Notes: generated by a model not told the origin, from the sequence alone. A stretch of DNA of 35,423 nt from an uncultured Granulosicoccus sp. (GCA_937924505.1 CALDSR010000066.1:1-35423), one strand, 5' to 3'. Numbered from the stretch's first letter, positions 25,531 through 33,771 are shown. Made by a program: numbers and translations.

Positions 25531-25748
25531 TTTGACTAAAAGGTAATATCCACAAACGAACTGTTGCACGTGAATTGCGTTGAATTCAGGCTTTACATAA
25601 AAACTAAAGGTAATTCACGCACGGAAGCCTTTTATACTGACCATGTACATTTTATGATCTGAATACCAGGAAGGTAATGACATCACTTAAACTTAATAGG
25701 TCATACCAGTTCATATTTTCCTGTATTCAGGCGCATACGGATTTCTCA

Positions 25749-25764
25749 TGTGAGAAATGCCACA
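25749..25764. promoter_or_regulatory. CRP-like palindrome 2
   Basis: TGTGAGAAATGCCACA matches TGTGA-N6-TCACA with one mismatch. Its centre is about 87 bases before the start of the first gene of the metacaspase operon, a position compatible with class I activation. Confidence 0.5.
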
Positions 25765-25843
25765 TCTAACGCAGCTTGCCCTGACTTAAGGTATGACAGG
25801 ACAATCAGGAGCGGACGTCTTAGTCCGTAAAGAGGAAAAGTTC

Positions 25844-26308
25844 ATGCTAGAACTCGCTTTCTCCATTTTTTTCGCAGGAACAATTGGCGGCTCTGTAAAC
25901 GCTTTGCTGAGCGATAACGGATTCATGCTGCCCACCCGAATCGATGAAGCCGGCTACCGGATTATCAAACCGGGGTATCTTGGGAACATGTTTGTCGGTG
26001 GCATAGCGGCACTCGTTTCATGGGGACTCTATGGCCCCTACGCAGCTATCAATCTAATTGGTGCTGATAACTCGCCATTTCAGAATTTACCGGGTGTCAC
26101 TTTAGCGTCATTTGTTGGCGGCATTCTTGTCGGAATTGCTGGTGCGCGCTGGCTCTCTAACGAAGTCGACAAAACACTACTCAGAGCTGCAGCTTCGGAG
26201 GCCGCTTCAGATGTAGCCGACCAACGAAAGGCCCGATCCATGACTATGGCGACACCCGAAGGTGCACTTCGAATGGCCATGGAAAACCGTATGGAAATTG
26301 AGCGCTAG
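25844..26308 (+). CDS. Small three-TM membrane protein of protease operon
   Basis: This 154-residue protein has three hydrophobic segments (about 3-22, 47-72 and 85-103) with Gly-rich packing (GTIGGSVNALL, MFVGGIAALVSWGLYG, FVGGILVGIAGARWL). A charged C-terminal tail of about 50 residues is probably helical (EVDKTLLRAAASEAASDVAD and then ALRMAMENRMEIER). I do not recognise the family. The ATG at 25844 is preferred over 25793 because GAGGA precedes it and translation then begins at the first TM helix. It lies 40 bases before the metacaspase fusion gene, in the same direction, so the two are likely cotranscribed. It could anchor the protease complex at the inner membrane or act as a pore or immunity component; both are guesses. 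Confidence 0.72.
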   Translation: MLELAFSIFFAGTIGGSVNALLSDNGFMLPTRIDEAGYRIIKPGYLGNMFVGGIAALVSWGLYGPYAAINLIGADNSPFQNLPGVTLASFVGGILVGIAGARWLSNEVDKTLLRAAASEAASDVADQRKARSMTMATPEGALRMAMENRMEIER

Positions 26309-26348
26309 AAAATCGTTTGGCGCTGCCAGTAACAATTGAGGTTCAACA

Positions 26349-29093
26349 ATGTCACGGAAATTTCATTCAGTATCAATTGCGGAGTTCAATCGCTTTGTCA
26401 AAGACTTCAAATTCACCCGTCGTGTAACCGAAGTACATGTACATCACACATGGCGCCCTACGAAAAAGAACTACAACGGACACGATACCATTCTGGGAAT
26501 GTGGCGGTATCACACGCAAACATGTGGGTGGAGCGACATTGGACAACATGTGACGATAGCGCCAGACGGGAAGATCTGGTTATGTCGGAATTTCAATTGG
26601 TCACCTGCGAGTGCCAAAGGGTTTAACGGAAACAATAGCGCTGGACCATTTATGATCGAGATCATTGGTGATTTTGATCATGGAAGAGAGGCGCTGGCAG
26701 GCGATCAAAAGCGCTCCGTCCTGGCAGTAATCAAATGTATCCAAAAGAAGAATAATCTCGGGGCAAGTAATCTGCGCTTCCACCGGGAAATGTCAACAAA
26801 GACCTGCCCCGGTGAGAGCCTCGACAAGGCTCAACTGATCGTTGACATCGAGCGTTTTTCCTTTTCCAACGACGAAGCAAGATCAGACCGCTCGGCACCT
26901 TTCCCACCATCAGCCAGTCGTGTGGGCGAACTTATTGAAAGCATGAAGCCAGATACAGCACAGACAGATGACATGTCGGACGCCGAACACTCGACAGAAC
27001 ACGAGCCTTTGAGCAATTTCAGTGGCGCTGCACGGGGTGAGGACCCAATCAACGATGCAATGTTAGATCAACTCGCTGATCACGCCGTTCTTCTCAACAA
27101 TGGGCGATTTTCACAATCGAACATGCTTGATACCACCAAGGGCGATGTTGATCGGATATTCAACGTCTTGATCCCCAGAGAAATTGAAGTTGCAAAACAC
27201 GAAAAACGTAAAGCAAAGATACTATTTTACGCACATGGTGGACTAGTAAAGGAGACTCGTGCGTTAGGAATCGCCGCAAAACAGCTTGACTACTGGCGAA
27301 GCGTCAAGGTCTATCCCGTATTTTTTATCTGGAAAACGGGGCTGGCGGAAACCTTAAAAAATCTAGTTCAGGATGCCAACAGCAAGACAGAAAGCGGTTC
27401 CAGAGGCCTGATTGGCGACATCACCGATGAGGCTGTCGAAGAATTATCAAGGTTGATTGGCGGCGATACAATTTGGACTGGCATGAAAGACAATGCCTGT
27501 ATCGCTAACGAGAACGCAGGAGGTGGGGAATACATCGCTGGAAAAATAGCGGCACTGATCAACCAGCATCCGAACGATATTGAAATTCATACCTTGGGGC
27601 ATAGCGCAGGTTCAATATTCAATGCCCATTTTATGAAATCCATTATTAACAAAGGAGGCAACGTTAAAACCGCTCATTTTCTCGCACCGGCGATCTCACG
27701 TAAGGAATTCAACAAAAAAGTCGCGCCCTTTCTCGGTGATAGCATTGGTCATCTGACGTTGTTCACAATGATCAAGCGTCTTGAAAAAGCCGATACTGTT
27801 GCTGGAATCTATCGTAAATCACTCCTCTACCTTATCTATGGTGCACTCGAAGACAAGCGAAATACCGATATTCTAGGTCTCGAACTTTCGCTTCGTGGAA
27901 ACCGTAAGTTAAGCAAACTTTTTGGCCTGGGAAAAGCACCCTCTAAAAAAGCAGAAGTGGTTTGGTCACCAAGTAATGATATGGCGGGCGGCAGTGCTTC
28001 GCAATCCAAGAGTCATGGCGGATTCGACGACGACCCGGCCACTATGCAAAGCGTTGCCCGGCGCATTCTGGATAAGCGTGGCGGCGAGCCTATCCCACCG
28101 TTTCCCGAAAACGGAGGCCGCGGCCCGGGCGGTTCCTCGGGACCAGGGGGCGACTACTGGCGTGATCAATTCGAGCTCCCACCGAGCCTGGAATATCTGC
28201 AACAAAAACCGTCCGATGTTCCGTCGTCCTCTTCGTCTTTCGGCTTAAATCCAGATACCAGTTCGAACATCACTTCCAGCTCTGGCTCATCTGGAAATCG
28301 CCGAGCCCTGTGCATTGGTATTGACGCATACACAAATTCCCCACTTAGCGGTTGTGTCAACGATGCTGTGTTGTGGCAACAGACCTTACAAGGACTTGGA
28401 TTTAACACTCAAATAATGCGTGATGATGAAGCAACAGGCGAAAACATTCTGTCCGCGATTGATGAACTAATCGGTAATAGCTCTGCCGGCGACAATCTGG
28501 TAATCCAGTTCTCCGGGCACGGCACCCAGTTTCTTGATTCAAGTGGTGATGAACAAGACGGGGACACACCGGGCTTTGACGAGTGTTTGTGCGCCGTGGA
28601 CTGTGACTTCAAGGAGGCTGGTCTTGTTATAGATGATGAGTTGAGACGCAGTATCGATCGACTACCCGATCAGGTTCAGCTGACCTGCTTTTTCGATTGC
28701 TGTCATTCCGGCACGGCTACCCGCGTCGCGCAACTACGAAGTCGCGCAAGCGGTGGCTCCAATCGCAAAGCTCGTCGTCTTGTGCCAACGGCCCACATGA
28801 AAGCACTTTATCAGCAGAAAATCGCCGGCATACGCAATGCACGTTCCAGTGTGTCCAGCATCCAGAAAGAAGTTCTGTTCTCGGCCTGCCGATCCAGCGA
28901 ACTGGCGTATGAAAAAAATGGTCAGGGAGACTTCACGAGAATCGCCACACAAATTCTGGCGAACGGCGCTGGAAAATTGAGCAATGTGGAATTTCTCGAA
29001 TCAGTACTGCAAAAGTTCGGGGAGGATCGTGCACAAACTCCAGAGATAGACTGTGAAGCCCGTTCTCGCAAGCAACCTTTATTGGGTGGGTGA
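26349..29093 (+). CDS. Amidase-alpha/beta hydrolase-metacaspase fusion protein
   Basis: This 914-residue protein combines three enzyme-like domains. Residues 20-170 are a T7-lysozyme/PGRP-like amidase_2 fold: His32 (VHHTW), GWSDIGQHVTIAPDG (60-74), His145, Lys151 and Cys153 in FHREMSTKTCPGESL; the catalytic Tyr of T7 lysozyme (Tyr46) is Gln66 here. Residues 285-500 are an alpha/beta hydrolase with oxyanion motif YAHGGL (294-299) and nucleophile Ser419 in LGHSAGS. After a Gly- and Ser-rich linker (585-650), residues 651-905 form a caspase-like C14 domain: RALCIGIDAYTNSPLSGCVN, catalytic His724 in FSGHGTQ, an acidic GDEQDGDTPGFDE stretch as in type I metacaspases, and catalytic Cys785 in FFDCCHSG. 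There is no signal peptide, so it is made as a cytoplasmic protein. GAGG precedes the ATG at good spacing. It sits between a membrane protein and an M4-like peptidase. A regulated-proteolysis, cell-death or toxin role is inferred. Confidence 0.9.
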   Translation: MSRKFHSVSIAEFNRFVKDFKFTRRVTEVHVHHTWRPTKKNYNGHDTILGMWRYHTQTCGWSDIGQHVTIAPDGKIWLCRNFNWSPASAKGFNGNNSAGPFMIEIIGDFDHGREALAGDQKRSVLAVIKCIQKKNNLGASNLRFHREMSTKTCPGESLDKAQLIVDIERFSFSNDEARSDRSAPFPPSASRVGELIESMKPDTAQTDDMSDAEHSTEHEPLSNFSGAARGEDPINDAMLDQLADHAVLLNNGRFSQSNMLDTTKGDVDRIFNVLIPREIEVAKHEKRKAKILFYAHGGLVKETRALGIAAKQLDYWRSVKVYPVFFIWKTGLAETLKNLVQDANSKTESGSRGLIGDITDEAVEELSRLIGGDTIWTGMKDNACIANENAGGGEYIAGKIAALINQHPNDIEIHTLGHSAGSIFNAHFMKSIINKGGNVKTAHFLAPAISRKEFNKKVAPFLGDSIGHLTLFTMIKRLEKADTVAGIYRKSLLYLIYGALEDKRNTDILGLELSLRGNRKLSKLFGLGKAPSKKAEVVWSPSNDMAGGSASQSKSHGGFDDDPATMQSVARRILDKRGGEPIPPFPENGGRGPGGSSGPGGDYWRDQFELPPSLEYLQQKPSDVPSSSSSFGLNPDTSSNITSSSGSSGNRRALCIGIDAYTNSPLSGCVNDAVLWQQTLQGLGFNTQIMRDDEATGENILSAIDELIGNSSAGDNLVIQFSGHGTQFLDSSGDEQDGDTPGFDECLCAVDCDFKEAGLVIDDELRRSIDRLPDQVQLTCFFDCCHSGTATRVAQLRSRASGGSNRKARRLVPTAHMKALYQQKIAGIRNARSSVSSIQKEVLFSACRSSELAYEKNGQGDFTRIATQILANGAGKLSNVEFLESVLQKFGEDRAQTPEIDCEARSRKQPLLGG

Positions 29094-29095
29094 AG

Positions 29096-29161
29096 ATGTC
29101 TTTTATTACAGCTACTCTGCCCAACTCCTATCGCCCGCACACTAGAACGCATATTCGATGA
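29096..29161 (+). CDS. 21-residue bridging ORF between metacaspase and M4-like genes
   Basis: An ATG two bases after the metacaspase stop opens a 21-codon frame (MSFITATLPNSY then RPHTRTHIR). Its TGA (29159-29161) overlaps the ATG of the next gene (29158-29160) as ATGA. A purine-rich GGGTGGGTGAAG stands just before it, while the M4-like start has no ribosome binding site of its own. It could be a coupling or leader ORF that delivers ribosomes to the peptidase gene. Whether the peptide itself matters is unknown. Confidence 0.4.
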   Translation: MSFITATLPNSYRPHTRTHIR

Positions 29162-31047
29162 AACATGATCATCAATTTATCATTAGCGAGCGACTGACCA
29201 GAGCAAGACGCACCAAGCTTTACGAGCGAACGCCGAAAGACCCCCGTAATCGAAGGCTGAAAGTCTACTCGATCAGCCCAGCTGTATCGCGAATGGAGAG
29301 TGGCATAGGCACCGCAATAATTCCCTTCGAGCCATTGACTCCAGGACCGGTAGGCTCGGTCATCGAGGTTATCAATACAGACGAAAATGGTGAATCGTGG
29401 ACACAAGTCGATCTCGACAAACCATCAATCCTGATGAGCGATGGACTGGACCCATCACTAGCCAACCCGAAGTTTCATCAGCAGATGGTGTACGCCATCG
29501 CGATGATGACCTATCACCGATTCAGTGCCGCGTTGGGGCGAAACGTCGCCTGGTCATTTGCAGGTGATACGACTGATACAGATGACAATGCCGATCCAAA
29601 TGGCAGTAAAGATAAACCCGGGACCAGACTTAAGTTATATCCACACGGAAAAAACGCTCAAAACGCCTGGTACGATCCATTGGAAGGAAAAATTGTATTT
29701 GGGTATTACAAAGCCCAGAGATCAACTGCCGTAGTAAAGAAGGGTCAAGGGTACATTTTTACCAGCATCTCCCATGATGTCATTGCGCACGAAATGAGCC
29801 ACGCACTCATCGACGGATTACGCTCACATTTCCTCGTACCTACGCACAAAGATGTATTGGCTTTTCACGAAGCCCTGTCAGATCTCGTTGCCTTCTTCCA
29901 ACACTTTGAATTTGAAGCGGTAGTCGCCATTGCAATCGGGCGATATCGCGGCAAGCTCGAAGCTTCCGATGTATTGGTAGAAATAGCTGCTGAATTCGGG
30001 CGCGGCATGGCTGACGGAGGAGGTCAGGCGCTGCGTACTCTGCTCGATCCAGCAGATGAGTCCGGTCAGCAGAATGACAGCGATGTACTTCTTTACTCAG
30101 AAGCAGGCGACGCACCGCATAATCTTGGCCGCGTACTGGCCCGTGCGGTGTTTGATGCCTATTTGATTATCTACAAACGCAGAACCAAACGACTCATCAA
30201 ACTCGCCACCGGCGGTACAGGACAATTGGGCGGCGGATCCCTACCCGCCGGCCTGAAACAAGAGCTGGTCAAGGAAGCACAACGCATTGCCAAGCAATTT
30301 TTCGCCATTTGCGTACGTGCGATAGATTACTGCCCGCCAGTCGATGTTCGTTTTGGTGATTATCTCCGAGCCATGATTACCGCCGATTTCGACGTTGTAC
30401 CGGAGGATAAATGGGGCTATAGAGAAGCCATCGTGCGGGCATTTGGTGAACGGGGCATTTATGGTGAAGGCACCCAATCCATGGCAGAAGACGAGCTACT
30501 GTGGAATCGCCCGAAGTCTTCAGAAATGCCCATCGTCGAAGAATTATCGTTAGGCAGCATGAAGCTAGACGGTGATCCCGCAAAGCCCACTGATGAGCAG
30601 GAAATGAGAAAACAGGCAGAAGCCATTGGCAAGCTCGTCTGTAATCCAAAATGGGCTGAAGAGTTCGGGTTGGTAAGCCCCGCCGACGAACGTTTCCAGC
30701 GCGATGGCTACACTAAACCGGTGATCGAATCTGTACGCACATCACGACGAGCCGGCCCTGACAGACATGTAGTATTCGATACGGTGGCCGAAGTCGTTCA
30801 ATCTCGCATCGTCACGCTAGAGAATGGCAACACCTTAGAGTTTTATGGCGGGTCAACGCTGATATTCGGCCCTGTCGGAGAACTGAGACTCATTGTTCGT
30901 AAACGAGTCGACAAGGATATTCGGCTTGACGAGCAAAAGGAATTTATGTCCAGCTGGAACGGGGCTAAACTGTGGAAGCTTAGAGGCAACGACTATCGCC
31001 CCGTTAGCAATTTGGCGCAGTGTATGTGTGAAAAGAACAGTGTCTAA
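29158..31047 (+). CDS. M4-like (thermolysin-type) gluzincin metallopeptidase
   Basis: This 629-residue protein has the zinc motif HEMSH (211-215) in SISHDVIAHEMSHALIDGL and the third ligand Glu238 in AFHEALSDLVAFF, matching the thermolysin pattern of HExxH plus downstream EAxSD. A probable transition-state His321 lies in DAPHNLGRVLARAVFDAY, the counterpart of thermolysin His231. Unlike secreted M4 enzymes it has no signal peptide and no FTP/PepSY propeptide; the N-terminus is basic (RARRTKLYERTPKDPRNRR). Residues from about 480 to the end form an extra, unrecognised domain. The start overlaps the stop of a 21-codon ORF and lacks a ribosome binding site, suggesting coupling to the upstream genes. 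It probably works together with the metacaspase fusion in the cytoplasm or as a cargo exported by another route. Confidence 0.85.
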   Translation: MKHDHQFIISERLTRARRTKLYERTPKDPRNRRLKVYSISPAVSRMESGIGTAIIPFEPLTPGPVGSVIEVINTDENGESWTQVDLDKPSILMSDGLDPSLANPKFHQQMVYAIAMMTYHRFSAALGRNVAWSFAGDTTDTDDNADPNGSKDKPGTRLKLYPHGKNAQNAWYDPLEGKIVFGYYKAQRSTAVVKKGQGYIFTSISHDVIAHEMSHALIDGLRSHFLVPTHKDVLAFHEALSDLVAFFQHFEFEAVVAIAIGRYRGKLEASDVLVEIAAEFGRGMADGGGQALRTLLDPADESGQQNDSDVLLYSEAGDAPHNLGRVLARAVFDAYLIIYKRRTKRLIKLATGGTGQLGGGSLPAGLKQELVKEAQRIAKQFFAICVRAIDYCPPVDVRFGDYLRAMITADFDVVPEDKWGYREAIVRAFGERGIYGEGTQSMAEDELLWNRPKSSEMPIVEELSLGSMKLDGDPAKPTDEQEMRKQAEAIGKLVCNPKWAEEFGLVSPADERFQRDGYTKPVIESVRTSRRAGPDRHVVFDTVAEVVQSRIVTLENGNTLEFYGGSTLIFGPVGELRLIVRKRVDKDIRLDEQKEFMSSWNGAKLWKLRGNDYRPVSNLAQCMCEKNSV

Positions 31048-31206
31048 ACAGTCTACAAATATTTTTCATTTTTACGTACTGGCGTAAAGAGTGAGAATAA
31101 TAAAATTGAGACGCATCGGCATGACGAATATCAATAGGCTGTACAAATAGCCGTAATATTAAAATCATCTATCGAAACGAGTATGAAAGGATTTTTCACC
31201 AATAAT

Positions 31207-31767
31207 TTATATTGACGAATCAAAATCAAGCTGCGTCACTGGATGTCGCCAAGCCTCCAGCACCCGCAACAAATCGGAAGTACGCATCCGCGTGCTGTGA
31301 GTATTTCGGCAGGGGTGTAGATAGATCCACTGATGGGCCAGTAAGGTTGATTGAATAAACACATCGACCTTATTCTCGTGATCATTAAAAACAGCCAACG
31401 GCGATACAGACCCAGGCACAACGCCCAAGTACTTGCCCAGTCGATCCGTACTGGCAAAGGCAAATTGCCCACCCGGTAATTTCAATTTTTCCTTGAGCGC
31501 CCGTAAATCCACGCGGTGATCTTGCTCGACCACCAGCAGAAACATTCGACCTTTCTTGTTTCGTAGAAACAGGTTTTTCGTATGCACACCAGGCAAATCA
31601 AATGCAAGCTGTTGAGATTGCTCAACGGTGTAGAGAGGCTCGTGGGTAATCGTGGTGTGTTCGACGTCGTGCTCATTGAGCGCTGCGAGCACCTGATCTA
31701 CAGTCGCGGCGGGGCTTCCGTTGTCAAGAACAATAGCTTCCGGGTTTGGTCGGTCTGCGTGGCTCAT
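31207..31767 (-). CDS. Prolyl-tRNA editing protein, PrdX/ProX (YbaK-like)
   Basis: This 186-residue YbaK/ProRS-associated-domain protein hydrolyses mischarged Ala-tRNA(Pro) in the cytoplasm. Family marks include HEPLYTVEQSQQL, GVHTKNLFLRNKKGRMFLLVV (60-80) with the substrate-binding Lys64, DLRALKEKLKL and LGVVPGSVSPLAVFND, the strongly conserved GxxPGxVSP loop. Length fits the stand-alone PrdX group. It is convergent with the M4-like peptidase gene across 159 bases in which no clear terminator was found. Not functionally linked to either neighbour as far as can be seen. Confidence 0.93.
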   Translation of the reverse strand: MSHADRPNPEAIVLDNGSPAATVDQVLAALNEHDVEHTTITHEPLYTVEQSQQLAFDLPGVHTKNLFLRNKKGRMFLLVVEQDHRVDLRALKEKLKLPGGQFAFASTDRLGKYLGVVPGSVSPLAVFNDHENKVDVFIQSTLLAHQWIYLHPCRNTHSTRMRTSDLLRVLEAWRHPVTQLDFDSSI

Positions 31768-31825
31768 ACGATAATTTTAACATTATGAGCCAACTGGTCT
31801 AGCGTTTCAGAATGCCAACGAAGCT

Positions 31826-32389
31826 CTACTCACTCGCACCAATCTCGTCGATGAGATCTTCTGCGCTCACCGCTTCAATGCCGGTCCCTTCACCATTGCC
31901 ACGACACTGCCTGGGTAAGTATTGGTTTTCAATGTTAGTGCGGTTGAGACCAAAAACATACAGCCGCGAGTCTGCATCCTGATTGCCGCAAACCCAAGTG
32001 ATGTAAGGGCCGTACGGTTCGGCTTTAAGCACGGCAGGACGAACGCTCAGCACTTTCTCCTTGGATTCCGGGCCACCCTTTTTTAAGGTTACATGAATCG
32101 CCCCGAATCGAACCTCAATATTCTCTGTTTCAATTCCAGCAAGTACATCAGGCGAAGGCAAATGAGCATCCTCGTTGTCGATGGGGAATTTTCCCTCATA
32201 CATAAAGTGCTCGGTCACGGCTATTTTTGGCCGCTGCAATAGTGCGAATGCTGCCATCACTTTTTCCGTGTTCATTTGTTTGACACGGCGAGCGGTCATT
32301 TGATTAGCCCAGATACCGGCCAGAATCGCCGAAATCGACACTACCACCATCAACTCGATTAGGGTCACTCCGCGCATTGATCGCTTCAT
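31826..32389 (-). CDS. Type IV pilin-like protein
   Basis: This 187-residue prepilin has a class III signal: MKRSMRG with cleavage after Gly7, followed by VTLIELMVVVSISAILAGI, where Glu12 is the conserved Glu5 of the mature pilin. The globular part ends with a Cys pair (TWVCGNQ and YLPRQCRG) that matches the C-terminal disulfide loop of type IVa major pilins. The leader is short and basic as expected. It needs a prepilin peptidase and assembly machinery, none of which is encoded in this window. It could be an orphan major pilin or a pseudopilin; the Cys layout favours a pilin. Confidence 0.88.
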   Translation of the reverse strand: MKRSMRGVTLIELMVVVSISAILAGIWANQMTARRVKQMNTEKVMAAFALLQRPKIAVTEHFMYEGKFPIDNEDAHLPSPDVLAGIETENIEVRFGAIHVTLKKGGPESKEKVLSVRPAVLKAEPYGPYITWVCGNQDADSRLYVFGLNRTNIENQYLPRQCRGNGEGTGIEAVSAEDLIDEIGASE

Positions 32390-32579
32390 GCTGAATTCTC
32401 TCTAACGCCATCTGATGCTATCAATCTGATTAGAGCGGCTGCCGAGGCTCAATCGCACAGCGTTTGTACCGTCAATGCGAGGTTGGTAGTCGTTTGCGAC
32501 AACGTAGTGTGATGAATTTCCGAAGTTTGGGTCATGACGCGGTCAGGAACTTTTTAACCGCCTTCGACTCTTCCAATTG

Positions 32580-33305
32580 ATGGAACTGATCCTCGGATAT
32601 CTCGCAGGCTTGCTGACGCTCATTAATCCGTGCGTACTGCCCGTGCTGCCAATTGTCCTGGCCTCGGCATTGCAGGCCGGTCGACATGGTCCGCTCGCGA
32701 TAGCGGCAGGACTGTGCTTGTCGTTTGTCACCTTCGGCATGGTGGTAGCAACCATTGGCCACAGTATCGGGCTAACGGAGCAGGTACTCGCGCGCGCAGG
32801 TGCTGTCCTGATGATCGGTTTCGGGCTCGTCTTGTTGGTTCCACGATTCAATCAATCCTTTGCCACCGCGACGGCCTCTGTCGGCGCTGGTGCCGATGGC
32901 GTGTTGTCGTCGGTTCAAGCCTCCACGAACGGCAGCACGCTGCGTACACAGTTTATTGGCGGCATGTTGCTCGGCGCGGTCTGGTCGCCCTGCATAGGCC
33001 CAACCCTTGGTGGTGCAATATCGCTCGCCAGTCAGGGTCAAAATCTGGGCTGGGCTTTCCTTATCATGCTGAGCTTCGGGCTCGGTATCTCTACCGTGAT
33101 CGTCGCATTGGGCTATGGCACAGGCCAGGCAGTGCGTAAAAGAAAGGATCGCTTGCAAGGCCTCGCGGAAAAAGCCAAGCCACTTCTCGGCGTGACCTTT
33201 TTACTGGTTGGCCTGATGATCTTTTTCAAGATCCATCATCTGATAGAAGGTTGGCTGGTTGATGTTCTGCCCTATTGGATTCAGGACTTGTCAATCCGAT
33301 ACTAG
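32580..33305 (+). CDS. ccdA: CcdA/DsbD-type transmembrane thiol reductant transporter
   Basis: This 241-residue inner-membrane protein has about six TM helices. The two redox cysteines are Cys18 in LINPCVLPVLPIV and Cys138 in GAVWSPCIGPTLGG, both in the typical N/S-PC-x-x-P context of CcdA. CcdA moves electrons from cytoplasmic thioredoxin to periplasmic thiol proteins. The ATG at 32580 is used; a TTG three bases earlier is also possible, and no clear ribosome binding site is visible. The insert between TM3 and TM4 (about 90-125) is Ser/Ala/Gly-rich. A periplasmic thioredoxin-like gene follows after 55 bases, its probable electron acceptor. Confidence 0.9.
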   Translation: MELILGYLAGLLTLINPCVLPVLPIVLASALQAGRHGPLAIAAGLCLSFVTFGMVVATIGHSIGLTEQVLARAGAVLMIGFGLVLLVPRFNQSFATATASVGAGADGVLSSVQASTNGSTLRTQFIGGMLLGAVWSPCIGPTLGGAISLASQGQNLGWAFLIMLSFGLGISTVIVALGYGTGQAVRKRKDRLQGLAEKAKPLLGVTFLLVGLMIFFKIHHLIEGWLVDVLPYWIQDLSIRY

Positions 33306-33360
33306 GTTCTGCAATTCAGCTATCAAAATTCCATCGAACACAAAACAGGAGAAATGAAAC

Positions 33361-33771
33361 ATGAATCGAAGAGACTTCATCATGTGCACGGTAGCAACAC
33401 TAGTTGCTCCCAGGATCACCATGGCCGCTGACGGTGAAACGCTTGACTACGTTCCCGGGCTGATCGCAGAAAAGCTTCAGGCAGGCGAGACTGTGTTAGT
33501 TGATTTCGCGGCTGATTGGTGTAGCACCTGCAAACGTCAGGAACGCATCATCAGCGAGTTGAGAAAAGCTGACCCTACCCTGGATGAGCACATCACATTT
33601 ATTCGAGTGGACTGGGACGAATACGGATCATCAGACGTGGCGACCTCCCGCAACGTTCCGCGCAGATCAACATTACTCTTGTTGAAAGGAAATGAGGAGT
33701 TGGGCCGTATCATTGCAGGCACTCAACCAACAGAAATTCAAGCGTTATTGAACCGCGGGGTGCCCGGATAA
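33361..33771 (+). CDS. Periplasmic thioredoxin-fold protein
   Basis: This 136-residue protein has an N-terminal export signal beginning MNRRDFIMC, which has a Tat-like RRDF motif but a short hydrophobic core, with cleavage near MAADG (residue 23). It is followed by a thioredoxin fold with the redox pair Cys54/Cys57 in FAADWCSTCKRQE, resembling the C-terminal domain of DsbD. The conserved cis-Pro is probably in NVPRRSTLLLL. AGGAGA lies eight bases before the ATG. Together with CcdA upstream it makes a split DsbD-like system that would keep periplasmic thiols reduced, for example for cytochrome c maturation or copper proteins such as the SCO protein in this window; that link is speculative. Confidence 0.88.
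   Translation: MNRRDFIMCTVATLVAPRITMAADGETLDYVPGLIAEKLQAGETVLVDFAADWCSTCKRQERIISELRKADPTLDEHITFIRVDWDEYGSSDVATSRNVPRRSTLLLLKGNEELGRIIAGTQPTEIQALLNRGVPG

Larger units (their letters stand above)
25232..25843. other. AT-rich intergenic region between protease genes
   Basis: These 612 bases separate two divergent protease transcription units and are clearly more AT-rich than their surroundings, which may mean acquisition by transfer or H-NS-type silencing. The region holds two CRP-like palindromes (listed separately), a loose inverted repeat CGTGAATT (25569-25576)/AATTCACG (25612-25619), and -10-like hexamers TATACT (25633-25638) and TATGAT (25653-25658) without matching -35 boxes. No gene was found in it. 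Confidence 0.6.

Noticed and set aside
31061..31090. TTTACG/CGTAAA inverted repeat after the M4-like gene as a terminator
   Set aside because: Only a 6-bp AT-rich stem with no following T-run in either direction.
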